Shown: positions 49,583-60,425 of the stretch, piece after piece
Layout: every line of letters starts with the position of its first letter
Position numbering within the stretch: the stretch's first letter is position 1
Assembly (NCBI GenBank): GCA_039090855.1
Contig: CM077034.1
Coordinates: forward strand, 11,796,984-11,860,983
DNA from: Macrothele yani
Taxonomy: Eukaryota > Arthropoda > Arachnida > Araneae > Macrothelidae
Length of the DNA stretch: 64,000 nt
Direction of reading: 5' to 3'
Notes under the pieces: model-generated
Told to the model about the DNA's origin: nothing
Databases searched by the model: none
What the model saw: only the letters and a program-made list of their open reading frames with translations
Position numbers and translations under genes: made by a program

Positions 49583-50382
49583 TATATTAAGAGAACCCAA
49601 CGTGGTTTTGTCACAAATATTTATTTTTTCAAGTCGACCATGGTTTCGCTGGGTACTGGGTATTGACTTAGCTTCACCAGGACAAATGGCACATAATGTT
49701 TTGGTTAGATGCTTCCACGCTCTTTCAAGATAGAAATGGGGTGGATGCCATGTCATTAACAAGTAGCAAAAACTTATGATATATATCAGACCTGTTTGTA
49801 ATCCGGGTGTAGCCCGGAATTCCGGGTTTTTGTCACATTCCAAACCCGTAAATCCGGATTTTTAAGTTTTAGAAGCATTTGAGATGCTTCTGACATTTCA
49901 TTTCTAAAAACGCTACAAAATGGTAACTAAACTTCAGGTTAAATTTTCTTTGGGAATTACAGTGTTTGATTAAAAACACTGCGTGTCTGTGCGAATGGGG
50001 AACGTAGACGATTTGTGACACCTTGTACGTTTCTTTTGTTATCAAACAAGCTCTCAAGATAACAGCCTGCTGAAAGGAAGGCTTCTTATTTTGAAAGTTC
50101 AAATAATTTGGTTATTTTTTCTAACTACTTTTAGAAATTGAATGGACCCCCGCTGTAGGCTTCCAAGTTCAGGTAAAACTGGTCTACATACACTGCTCAA
50201 TTAACATATAATATGAAGTGCAAAATTTGATTTTAAAGATGCAATGCCTGCCTGAAGGATTTTGCACAGTGAAAGAAAATTGGGTACAAGAAAAGATGTG
50301 AAGTTTAACTGCACAATCACTAAGGCCTATTTGTTGTGTAGCTAGTTTATATGTGCGTATTATACATTATATGTATTGTTAC
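49583..50382. other. No recognised feature
   Basis: A/T-rich intron sequence. A short CCGGGTGTAGCCCGGAATTC segment near 49803 contains small inverted repeats, but no element ends were found. Confidence 0.4.
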
Positions 50383-50386
50383 GAAA

Positions 50387-51896
50387 TTTCGCCGCTGCCA
50401 CCAATTGTTACGACAGTGGGTCATTATCCCACCGCTGTCAATCAAATGTTACGATACCGGGCCGAGTGGTATAAGTATATTTCTTCACTGATCTTCTTCG
50501 ACGGAGTTCTTGGCGCGAAAACTGTATTATATGGGCGTACACTTAAACAATTTCAACCAATCACCTGCATACACATAAATAATGTGTTCTATGATTGCAC
50601 TGATTGCCTAAACAAATTTTTAATTGGCTATAAAAACATAACAGTGGCACACATACGAATAAAATTTAGCTGTCTTCTGAACATGAGTATTGGGTCAACT
50701 TTGACCTAAATCAGTTCCCGCGAGATAGTTTTAATGAACTTAAATTTCACAGTTCAGTCTCATTATTTTATTTCTCAGTTCAGTTCTTGAAATACATTAG
50801 TTTAGTTCCTCAACTAACTTGCGTAACAGATGTTACAATAAAAACAAAATGTTTCTACTTACATGCATGCAGTCCAGAATAAATCCAAATTGTGATTAAA
50901 CTTTTCACCTGTAAATTTCTTAGGTATCCAAGCCACTGCTCTTGCGCTCATATTTTTCTTTCGCCATGTTTTTATCCCGTCGCACTTACACGTAGTGGCT
51001 TCGCTGCTTACGTGACCACACACACACACACACACATGGGGCCTTGCTTCGCCCCGTAAGACAAGCGCGTCTCTTCACTTCCTCCACAGTAGGGGATGAA
51101 TGGGGGTGACGATTCCACACTGCAGTGGTTGGCATCCGAACCCGACTTTGCTTGGCTTCGCTTCTCATTGGAATGACCACTGTCCACTCGCAGACTTCTT
51201 AATTTGCCTGTAACTTGGCTTTCATTGGGCCAAACAGTCGCTGATTTCCATTACGCTCCAGCCTAGAAATTGCTGCTTTATCACGCGGATTTAGGCATTC
51301 CGCTGTCTATTTATGGCAAACTGACATCTCCATCAGCCGCCTCGAGTTGTCTCCATTTCTTACCAAATGCGAGGAGGTTCGCTGCTTCACTTATCCAATT
51401 CATATAGCAGATCCAAGGCATCCCATCCAACCTTTCACATCGGAGAGCGTACAGACAACTAAACTTTCTTCCTTATGTTCATGCCAAGTGCGAACTCTTA
51501 TTTTTCTGCACGGACGACACAGAGAGCAATTGTTCTCGAAAATGCCTCAAACAATCGACGTATTTACGATTATTCGCTAAACCTTTTGTCCCCATCTTCA
51601 TTCATTTACTCAAGTGGGACCCCTCTCCGAAATGTACCTCTTTCCCTTTCCGTGTTGCTTGGGCTTCCCGTCAGCTGCGCCCTGATATTTATGACCTAAC
51701 AGAGCTATTCTGAGACCACCCAGCCAGAGAGAGAATTCTTCACCTCTTTTCTTTCCAAACCCCCCAGATAAAACTTTCTCTTTTGTTTACACTTTTAAAC
51801 TCCAATCAAGTCTCGAACATAATTAATACTTAATTAATTTCGCACATCAACCACGCCCATTAATTACTAAATTAATGGCGGGGGTGGGTCGTAACA
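50387..51896 (+). mobile_element. Solo LTR, 1510 bp
   Basis: It starts TGTTACGA and ends TCGTAACA, a perfect 8-bp terminal inverted repeat with canonical TG...CA ends. It is flanked by the direct repeat GTAT (50383-50386 and 51897-51900). No internal region, primer binding site or second LTR is present, so this is the product of LTR-LTR recombination. A 4-bp duplication fits Gypsy-type integration. TGTTACGA recurs twice within the first 70 bp. AATAAA near 50838 could be its polyadenylation signal. It contains a (CA)n tract at 51017-51036. Strand is nominal. Confidence 0.75.
51017..51036. repeat. (CA)10 microsatellite
   Basis: Ten CA repeats within the solo LTR. Confidence 0.95.
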
Positions 51897-52035
51897 GTAT
51901 ATTGGCACTGAGCTGAGAGTTTCAGGGTTTCTTGTGTCACCTCATAATCACCCCTGATCAGGGCAAGATTTCATCTTTTTTGCTCATTAGCAAATTTTGC
52001 TAGTGACCAAATAGTTTGCTAGCAAAACATTTGCA

Positions 52036-54300
52036 TGACTAGCAAGTAAAACTAAATCACATCGTAACTTATTTTCTAATAAAGTTACACAGAAATTTAA
52101 ATATGTTTATAAATATTTTGACTTACCTTTTTGAATACTGAATAGAATCTTAGATAACTTTAGTGACTATCTTTATTATTAATTTCTAACAAATTCTCGT
52201 ACCACAGGAATATATTTCACTGACATTCTAATTCAGATTTCTTCCCATATGGTTTACGCTCAGGGTGTCTGACTTTGTCATCATACCACTTTGTAACTGC
52301 TGACCGTGGATTAAAAATCTCTTCTTGTGGCCCTTCTACAGTATTTCAATTGTCATCAGAGCATTTAAAGTTTCAACAGACAAATTGTTCCTCCAATCCC
52401 CTTGTATTCTTTTTAAAAAACTGAATCCCACCTCACAACATGCAGTACTAAGTGGAAGTATTGCACAAATTTCTGCTAAACTTCTACACACTTCATATCT
52501 GCCAACTACCACACAATGCCGTAGTTTCTACGGAATTAGTTGTCTGACTAGGAACTCACTATCAAAACTACGGATTCTACAAATTTTCATTTTGTTTCAA
52601 ATTTTTCTTTCTACTAGCAAGTAAAACTAAATCACATCGTAACTTATTTTCTAATAAAGTTACACAGAAATTTAAATATGTGTATAAATATTTTGACTTA
52701 CCTTTTTGAATACTGAATAGAATCTTAGATAAGTTTATTGAATATCTTTATTATTAATTTCTAACAAATTCTCATACCACATGAATATATTTCACTGACA
52801 TTCTAATTCAGATTTCTTCCCATATGGTTTACGCTCAGGGTGTCTGACTTTGTCATCATACCACTTTATAACTGCTGACCGTGGATTAAAAATCTCTTCT
52901 TGTGGCCCTTCTATTTCAATTGTCATCAGAGCATTTAAAGTTTCAACAGACAAATTGTTCCTCCAATCCCCTTGTATTCTTTTTAAAAAACTGAATCCCA
53001 CCTCACAACATGCAGTACTAAGTGGAAGTATTGCACAAATTTCTGCTAAACTTCTACACACTTCATATCTGCCAACTACCACACAATGCCGTAGTTTCTA
53101 CGGAATTAGTTGTCTGACTACGGAACTCACTATCAAAACTACGGATTCTACAAATTTTCATTTTGTTTCAAATTTTTCTTTCTACTAGCAAGTAAAACTA
53201 AATCACATCGTAACTTATTTTCTAATAAAGTTACACAGAAATTTAAATATGTGTATAAATATTTTGACTTACCTTTTTGAATACTGAATAGAATCTTAGA
53301 TAAGTTTATTGAATATCTTTATTATTAATTTCTAACAAATTCTCATACCACATGAATATATTTCACTGACATTCTAATTCAGATTTCTTCCCATATGGTT
53401 TACGCTCAGGGTGTCTGACTGTCATCATACCACTTTATAACTGCTGACCGTGGATTAAAAATCTCTTCTTGTGGCCCTTCTATTTCAATTGTCATCAGAG
53501 CATTTAAAGTTTCAACAGACAAATTGTTCCTCCAATCCCCTTGTATTCTTTTAAAAAAACTGAATCCCACCTCACAACATGCAGTACTAAGTGGAAGTAT
53601 TGCACAAATTTCTGCTAAACTTCTACACACTTCATATCTGCCAACTACCACACAATGCCGTAGTTTCTACGGAATTAGTTGTCTGACTAGGAACTCACTA
53701 TCAAAACTACGGATTCTACAAATTTTCATTTTGTTTCAAATTTTTCTTTCTACTAGCAAGTAAAACTAAATCACATCGTAACTTATTTTCTAATAAAGTT
53801 ACACAGAAATTTAAATATGTGTATAAATATTTTGACTTACCTTTTTGAATACTGAATAGAATCTTAGATAAGTTTATTGAATATCTTTATTATTAATTTC
53901 TAACAAATTCTCATACCACATGAATATATTTCACTGACATTCTAATTCAGATTTCTTCCCATATGGTTTACGCTCAGGGTGTCTGACTGTCATCATACCA
54001 CTTTATAACTGCTGACCGTGGATTAAAAATCTCTTCTTGTGGCCCTTCTATTTCAAATGTCATCAGAGCATTTAAAGTTTCAACAGACAAATTGTTCCTC
54101 CAATCCCCTTGTATTCTTTTTAAAAAACTGAATCCCACCTCACAACATGCAGTACTAAGTGGAAGTATCGCACAAATTAATTTCTGCTAAACTTCTACAC
54201 ACTTCATATCTGCCAACTACCACACAATGCCGTAGTTTCTACGGAATTAGTTGTCTGACTACGGAACTCACTATCAAAACTACGGATTCTACAAATTTTT
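52036..54300. repeat. Tandem array of about 570-bp units, four copies
   Basis: The motif AGCAAGTAAAACTAAATCAC marks unit starts at 52041, 52616, 53187 and 53755 (steps of 575, 571 and 568 bp). The last unit ends near 54300, where similarity stops at CTACAAATTTTTC. Units are about 97% identical by eye. Each holds the C-terminal coding segment of a hAT transposase on the minus strand. The first unit is the most diverged. Confidence 0.93.
52792..53082 (-). pseudogene. hAT transposase C-terminal dimerisation segment (best-preserved of four)
   Basis: Ninety-six open codons with LPLSTACCEVGFSFLKRIQ and LSVETLNALMTIEIEGP, the hAT C-terminal dimerisation region as seen in ZNF862-type domesticated proteins. 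The same segment occurs in the other three units with small indels: 53406-53651 is open for 81 codons, while the unit at about 52210-52505 carries an insertion (CTACAGTA near 52338) and the one at about 53985-54235 an in-frame-breaking TTAA insertion near 54178. The DDE catalytic core is absent. Confidence 0.85.
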
Positions 54301-54371
54301 CTTTTGCTATTATTTTTATGATATACACGAGATTCTTACAGGGATTCGCGGAATACCGCTTTATTTATTTA

Positions 54372-54415
54372 TTTTTTTGTCATCAGTTAGATCATTCTAA
54401 CTGATGACAAAAAAA
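54372..54415. repeat. Perfect 20-bp hairpin palindrome
   Basis: Two 20-bp arms (TTTTTTTGTCATCAGTTAGA and its exact complement) surround the 4-base loop TCAT. A G run follows at 54422. It could be a fold-back relic or an inverted-duplication breakpoint; the poly-T/poly-A flanks make it a poor candidate for a terminator. Confidence 0.85.
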
Positions 54416-54589
54416 AAAAGAGGGGGGGGGTCGTTTTCTATCTGGAGACGAAATTTCGTGCTTCAAAACTTTCGAACACAGTAGTGAAACGGAGTAAGAA
54501 AATTTTGCCGTAATCGCAAATTTTTCTCCCAATGTTGTCTTTGTGTCCGCTTTTCTTGTTAAATATCATTTTATTGCATAAATGTTTGC

Positions 54590-55005
54590 ATTTTAGCTTG
54601 AAACTGTGGAGAACAATTGGAAAAAACGGAAGTTGGCTGCTGCAAAATTTTTCTGTAAACTTCAGGCATGAGATTCTTCCGCGAATTCAAGGAATTCCGG
54701 CTTTTTTCGTTATTATTGGAATTCCGTCTTTACGAAACTAGAAAACGAAAGGTCGACGGAATTCGGATTTTTTCCGTAATCATAATTTATTTTATTTTTT
54801 TCTCACGATGTTGCCTCTGTCAAGTATTATTGCTCATTAACATTTTACTGGATAAATATTTGTATTTCAGCTTGAAAATACAAGAAAAATTTCCAAAACC
54901 AGAAGTCAGACGAAGCAAAAGTTTCTTCCGTAATCGTTTCCCCTCCACGAACACGTTTCGTAAGCGTCTATCTATGCCACGCAATAAAGGCGATCGCTTG
55001 GCTTA
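54590..55005 (+). pseudogene. Two decayed copies of a hAT transposase N-terminal exon
   Basis: Two segments repeat a module of ATAAATxTTTGxATTT(C/T)AG followed by CTTGAAA and lysine-rich coding sequence (54575-54690 and 54845-54960). The same module stands at 58450-58510 in front of the hAT pseudogene, where it looks like a splice acceptor with exon start. Here the ATG is lost (ATA or CTG). They are plus-strand pieces inside a minus-strand hAT element, so probably nested. Confidence 0.5.
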
Positions 55006-55670
55006 GGGTACGCAGGAGTTGAGGACAAAGTTCGTGGGGCAAAAAGAATTGAGGGTGGCAGAGCAGGTGGTCAAACAACCGATCCATCCCAGAGCTCTGG
55101 GTTGCCACAGCAACCATTGCCGACGTCACGTTCAGTTTCTGTAATAGACCAATGAGGGCACGATGGAGAGGAGTTTCAATGCGCTTCTACGACAGCTTGG
55201 AAGGGATGAAAGATATGGGGAGGATGGGTATTAAGTGTGGAAAGGAAATTGGCGAAAGAGAATCGCTGATCGTCACTGTTTTAACAAGTGATAATAGAAA
55301 CTGTTATGTAAACTTCGTGGATTAATAATGATTTTTGGTTACTTTAAATAAAGAAATTACCTTACTAGCAATATTTGCTACTGCGATTTTTTTTCACTAG
55401 CAAATTTGATTTTTCACTAGCTATTTGCTAGTTGCTAATCGGTGAAATCGCGCCCTGCCCCTGCATATTGTACTTATGTTAAGAAATTATTCAGACAAGT
55501 GCCAAGAAAGAAGCAGGAAATAAAACAACTTCAAGTTCACCAGCAAAATTACGTACCACAAGGGACTTTTCGAAAAACTGAAGAGGATCGGAGCAAAATG
55601 TAATATCAGGCTTGCTCCAGATCTAAGTAACAAATTAAAGAAATTCCTGCCAGCTTTAAAGCAGAAAGAA

Positions 55671-55967
55671 GTGGACATCCAATTGCAAGAAGGAGTAATA
55701 TATTGCATCGACTGTAACTGCGGACTCAGCTATATAGGAGAAACAGGGAGAAGTATTGAAGTCCGAATGAAAGAACACCAAGCAGCTATCAGGAACATTG
55801 GGAACAAAACAGGGCTAGACAGACATATACAAGCAAGTGGACACTCCATAAATTGGGACTCAGTGAAAATAATCGCCCACCAGTCAAACTTGGTAAAGAG
55901 GAAACTAGAAGAAGGGATCGAAATAGCAAGAAGAAGAAGTACCACAATTAATGACTCAGCTATATAG
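55671..55967 (+). pseudogene. GIY-YIG endonuclease of a Penelope-like element
   Basis: The 98 open codons carry GVIYCIDCNCGLSYIGETGR (residues 8-27). This holds the two Tyr motifs of the GIY-YIG fold (VIY and YIG) and a C-x-C pair as in Penelope-like endonucleases. EVRMKEHQ, a GH dipeptide before INWD, and a late Glu (LEEGIEIA) match the family order, so the catalytic Arg, His and Glu positions appear present. The frame ends where the first tandem repeat begins. As the reverse transcriptase is missing, it is best treated as a relic. Confidence 0.8.
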
Positions 55968-56840
55968 GAGAAACAGGGAGAAGTATTAAAGGTCCGAATG
56001 AAAGAACACCAAGCAGCTATTAGGAACATTGGGAACAAAACAGGGCTAGACAGACATATACAAGCAAGTGGACACTCCATAAATTGGGACTCAGTGAAAA
56101 TAATCGCCCACCAGTCAAACTTGGTAAAGAGGAAACTAGAAGAAGGGATCGAAATAGCAAGAAGAAGAAGTACCACAATTAATGACTCAGCTATATAGGA
56201 GAAACAGGGAGAAGTATTAAGGTTCGAATGAAAGAACACCAAGCAGCTATTAGGAACATTGGGAACAAAACAGGGCTAGACAGACATATACAAGCAAGTG
56301 GGCACTCCATAAATTGGGACTCAGTAAAAATAATCGCCCACCAGTCAAACTTGGTAAAGAGGAAACTAGAAGAAGGGATCTAAATAGCAAGAAGAAGAAG
56401 TACCACAATTAATGACTCAGCTATATAGGAGAAACAGGGAGAAGTATTAAGGTCCGAATGAAATAACACCAAGCAGCTGTTAGGAACATTGGGAACAAAA
56501 CAGGGCTAGACAGACATATACAAGCAAGTGGACACTCCATAAATTGGGACTCAGTGAAAATAATCGCCCACCAGTCATCGAAATAGCAAGAAGAAGAAGT
56601 GCCACAATTAATGACTCAGCTATATAGGAGAAACAGGGAGAAGTATTAAAGTCCGAATGAAAGAACACCAAGCAGCTATCAGGAACATTAGCAACAAAAC
56701 AGGGCTAGACAGACATACAAGCAAGTGGACACTCCATAAATTGGGACTCGGTAAGAATAATCACCCACCATTCGAACTTAGTAAAGAGGAAACTGGAAGA
56801 AGGGATCGAAATAGCAAGAAGAAGAAGTACCACAATTAAC
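55723..56840. repeat. Tandem array of about 230-bp GIY-YIG units, five copies
   Basis: GACTCAGCTATATAGGAG marks unit starts at 55723, 55953, 56184, 56414 and 56613 (steps of 230, 231, 230 and 199). The fourth unit lacks about 31 bp (after CCACCAGTC). Each unit starts inside the YIG motif and ends after the last endonuclease residues, with a stop at each junction (AGCTATATAG). Copies are about 97% identical; the second keeps a 66-codon open frame (55998-56198). Confidence 0.93.
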
Positions 56841-57345
56841 GATAATTGCGGTTGGACTCTTCCGACTGAGTGGCAGCAACTACTCCAGTGATGTAGTCCT
56901 GATGACGAACTAGGCTTTAGTTCGAAAATTTGACCACCAACTTTTTTGAATAATAACCTCTATAAGACCCATAAAAAAGTTCATTCCACAGAAATTTGAT
57001 GTTTTCCAAAATTTTTTAGTAATTTAATTAAAGTAGTGCCCAGCACACTACTTACAGTTTAAAAATAAAATATCAATGCAGAAATTTGATTGTTAATTTA
57101 TTTCACATTTAACTGTACATGCACATCCAATTGCAGCTTTCAAAGTTTTAACTATCAAAATATATATAATATACTTGTATAAATACAGTAAACCAGAAAT
57201 TTTTTGGCATTCAGCAGGTTACATTTTTATTAATATAGTACACCTTTATGCAGCAGACTTCTGCTCATATTTCTCATGGGATGCAATTTGTTTTAATAAC
57301 TCTTTTATTTTTTTCGAAATTCAAAAAATTCATGGCATGATTTTG

Positions 57346-57486
57346 TTTAAATTCACCTTTGTAATGAACAATGCTTTTAGTGTTGCTATGGACAGTTGGG
57401 TCTTTTCTGATGTCCACAGTTTATTAACATGAGAGAAAATTCGTTCCACAGGAGAATTTGTCCCTGGCAAACAAATCACATACTGA
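57346..57486 (-). pseudogene. hAT transposase C-terminal scrap
   Basis: On the minus strand, ICLPGTNSPVERIFSHVNK, then LWTSEKTQLS and TLKALFITKVN, form the hAT dimerisation region of another hAT lineage. A TGA stop follows soon after, and the rest of the transposase is absent. It lies 222 bp before WDR43 exon 2. Confidence 0.75.
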
Positions 57487-57708
57487 ATAAGTTTTACCAT
57501 ATGTTTATGTTCAATGTTCTTATTTTTAAAATGTGTGAATTTATTTTTTAAATGTGAGAGAATGTTAACTCTCTCTCTTTTTTTTTTTTTTTCCGATTGT
57601 GCTGCCCTGCTTTAAATGTTGCTACTCTTATTTTGTAACACTGTTTGCCTTTTTTTATTGGATAATATAGCAATGCTTTTCTGAATGTTTTTTGTTTCTT
57701 TTAAATAG

Positions 57709-57849
57709 TCTCCCACAAGAAAGAAAGGCAAGTCAAAGACTGGGGAAATTATGGTAGATCTTGCCAAACTGAAATTGATAGCTATGGGGACTCTTTCGGG
57801 TGATGTGCTGTTATACAGTGTGACAAAAGGAGATCTCCATCGGCATTTA
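57709..57849 (+). CDS. WDR43: WDR43 (Utp5) coding exon 2
   Basis: Forty-seven codons in phase 0 at both ends, between acceptor TTTAAATAG (57700-57708) and donor GTAAGT (57850). The exon opens with a basic, Ser-rich linker (PTRKKGKSK) like the one between the first two WD blades of animal WDR43. It then gives LKLIAMGTLSGDVLLYSV (the second-blade strand) and KGDLHRHL, which align with the vertebrate segments LLALGTAVGSILLYS and KGELHSKL. The next exon should begin with the conserved GHDNRVN-type loop; I could not find it before 64000, so the gene continues outside the window. Confidence 0.9.
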
Positions 57850-58100
57850 GTAAGTTCATTGCAGCTATTTTTGCAAGTACTTTTAATGCAGTTAAATTAT
57901 CAGCTTTTTTTTTTTTTTTTTTTTGCAGGACAATAGCACAATGATGGGACATTTCATTTTACCTTGAAAAGTTTAAAGGTCTTTAACTCAAAGCTAATTT
58001 TGTTTGAAGAGTGAGTGGAGCATACAAAGAATTGACATATTGTAACTATATGAAATAGAACAAAAGGTACCAAGGAACACTTAAATACAAATTATACTGC
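57850..58100 (+). other. Start of WDR43 intron 2
   Basis: Begins GTAAGT and carries a poly-T run (57906-57924); no element recognised until the hAT remains further on. Confidence 0.6.
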
Positions 58101-58462
58101 TACATACCTGCCAACATTGACAAGAGCCGTGTCATTATTAACTAGTATTACTGCTCGGCATACATAGACGCAGGAGAGTGGGAGAGGGGGCAATTACGGG
58201 AGAAATCTTTTGCTCCGTACGAATTCTGGTTTTGGAATTTTCCCCGTATTTTCAACCTGAAATAAAAATACTTATGCAGCAAAATGTTATTTAACAATAA
58301 TACTGGACGGAAGTAGCATCGCGGGAAAAAATAAATTACGATTACGGAAAAAATTTAAACACCGTCGACCTTCGGTTTTCAAAAGTTTCGTAAAGAAAAA
58401 TTCATCGCGATGTTTCCTCTACCCAGTATTGTTAGATATAATTTTATTCCATAAATATTTGT

Positions 58463-60142
58463 ATTTCAGCTTGAAAATGTTGGATAAATTTCCGAAAACT
58501 GAAGGCTTGAAAAACCGTTATTTCAAGCCATGTTTCCCAATTCAGCGATCGCAAAAAAATATTCGTGGGGAAGAACCAAGGCTACTGCACTAATTCAGCA
58601 CATGGCCAGTGTTTTTACAAGTAACATTGTATCTGAAGTTAAAAAAAAAATCCTTTTTCCCTATCTACAGACGGAAGTAATGATGCTCAAGCAAATAAAC
58701 TGTATCCCATTACAATAACATATTTTAACGAAAAAATAGGGAAAAGTTCAACTGTTTTGTTATCATTGGTTGAATGAAGTAATAATACAGGTGAAGGAAT
58801 ATTCAACCTTTTGAACAATGAGTTTGTTAAAGAAAATATCTCGTGGAGCAACTGTGTGTCATTTTCCTGTGATAATGCTCTAACACTATGTATGATAGGT
58901 CAAGTAAAAGGTGTTGTTTCTCACATAAAGAAGGTTAAGCCTGCAATCGTAGTGCAGCGATGTTCATGCCATTTAGTAAATTTAGCTGCGAAGAAATCTG
59001 CAACTCAACTGAAAGGATTTAATGTTGAGCAGTTTCTGATACAGTTGTACTTTGTTTTGGAGAAAAGTTCAAAGAGGAAATACAATCTAAAACTGAGTCA
59101 AGCTGTTTGTGGTACTAAACCACACAAAATTTTAAAGCATGTCAATACTCGCTGGTTATCACTTTTGGAATCCATTGACAGAATTTTAGAACAGTGAGAG
59201 GCTCTAGAACATTATTTCAGTGACAATGAAGAAGCTAATTCATAGTATAAGAACCTTGCAAGTATGATGGGAAATCCTCCATCTAAACTTTATTGTCTTT
59301 TTTTATTTGTTACTCTTCCTTTGTTTACATCTGTTAACGTGTCCTTGTAGCAGGAAGCTTCACTTGTGCATGTATTAAAAAGAAAACTTCATAGTATGTT
59401 ATCTGAATTGCTTGTACAATTTATCAAGCCATCAGCATTTGATGTGACAGCAACATCTCTTGCAGATGGAAATTTTGAAAGAAGGAGAAACCAAAAAGAA
59501 AACTTATCTTGTAATTGGGTCAAAAACGAGATCTTATATAGGCACAACTGCAGATCTGAGTGAAGACAGAGTGGCTACTTTTTATTCTGAAGTAAGGGAA
59601 TTTTACAAGGCAGGCTGCAATTACATTTTAAGAAAATTTCCACTTAATGATGAATTTCTGAGTCATGCTGAAATTGCAGATGTAGCAAAGGCAAAGTGTT
59701 TCTTTTGCATCAGTCCAATATATGTGTTCCCTGTTTCCAGTTTTGAAACCAGAAGAATCTGACAAGGTGGAATCTGAATTTGCTCACTACCAGTTTGAAA
59801 ATTTTAACTGTGCTTGTTACTTCTGAGAGAATGGATGAAGTGTGGCGCAGAATTTCTTTAATGAAAAATGAAAGTGGCCAGTTGAAGTATGAATCATTAA
59901 GCAAAATTATGAAAATGATTTTAATAGTCCCTCATAGCAATGCAAGTACAGAAAGAATTTTCTGTATTGTGGAAAAAAAAACCATGATTGAATTCAGACT
60001 TAATTTAAGTACTCATGTGCTGTCTTCTTTATTAGTAGAAAAAATAAACAGCATTGCACACAGTGAACTATGCTATCAGAAGAAGTTTTCGCAAATTGAA
60101 CTAAGGAAGGCCAAAATGGCAACTACAGCCAGTTTCTCATAA
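58463..60142 (+). pseudogene. hAT transposase, many frameshifts and stops
   Basis: After an acceptor-like TATTTCAG (58470) an ATG opens DKFPKTEG. With frame changes the reading continues AIAKKYSWGRTKATALIQH, then a DDE-region phrase with the first catalytic Asp (STDGSND near 58665), SWSNCVSFSCDNA (58850), CSCHLVNLAAKKSA (58960), HVNTRWLSL and finally PHSNASTERIF with SSLLVEKIN near the C terminus (59930-60050). These blocks occur in the normal hAT order. At least six frame breaks or stops (for example after RILEQ at 59198) make it dead. It lies within WDR43 intron 2 in sense orientation. Confidence 0.8.
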
Positions 60143-60254
60143 TAATTTGGCCAACATTCCAAGGAATAATTTTTCTTCATGTCTGGAGGTAATTTATTAT
60201 ATTTTTCTGGTAGACAGTATTTTAAATTTTCCCACCAGCAAATTATTTTTTATT

Positions 60255-60286
<32 letters not shown>

Positions 60287-60287
60287 T
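60255..60287. repeat. (TTA)n microsatellite
   Basis: About eleven TTA/ATT repeats inside the hAT 3' region. Confidence 0.95.
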
Positions 60288-60425
60288 TGTTAATAGTTCT
60301 GACAGATTAAAATTTGTTGCAGTGTTAAATACCCAAATTTGCCGCTGTAGACTGGATTACTGAAAATTACTGAAAGAAAAAATTGGTTACTGAAAAATGA
60401 ACATGTTGGTTACTGAAAACTACTT

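Larger units (their letters stand above)
51959..55457 (-). mobile_element. hAT transposon, 3.5 kb, with internal tandem amplification
   Basis: The left end begins CAGGGCAAGATTTCATC and the right end, in complement, CAGGGCGCGATTTCACC. Both continue with subterminal copies of ATTAGCAA and GCTAGTG motifs. The 8 bp before the left end (CCCCTGAT) and after the right end (CCCCTGCA) share six positions, a slightly eroded 8-bp target duplication. The interior holds four tandem copies of a hAT transposase C-terminal segment (minus strand) and, at 54.4-55.0 kb, plus-strand pieces of a second hAT type. Most of the transposase is absent. Confidence 0.75.
55487..56980 (+). mobile_element. Penelope-like element 3' fragment with amplified GIY-YIG domain
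   Basis: Upstream of the endonuclease the frame reads GLFEKLKRIGAKCNIR, a phrase typical of Penelope-like elements between reverse transcriptase and GIY-YIG endonuclease. The endonuclease follows at 55690. Its coding segment is repeated five times, after which (from 56840) a single 3' region with WTLPTEWQ continues to about 56980. The reverse transcriptase is missing. No long-terminal or target duplication was seen. Confidence 0.75.
44929..57708 (+). other. WDR43 intron 1 (12,780 bp), filled with mobile elements
   Basis: Bounded by GTAAGT at 44929 and TTAAATAG at 57701-57708. It holds, in order, an RTE retrotransposon, a Tc1 element, a solo LTR, a hAT with internal tandem repeats, a Penelope-like fragment and a hAT scrap. 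Stretches 45000-45434, 48233-48366, 49583-50382, 55020-55360 and 56990-57345 show no recognisable feature. Confidence 0.85.

Noticed and set aside
54422..54429. Pol III or intrinsic terminator at the hairpin with T run
   Set aside because: Eukaryotic context and no RNA gene upstream.
55730..56242. Minus-strand frame of 170 codons with repeated hydrophobic segments
   Set aside because: Antisense of the tandem GIY-YIG units.
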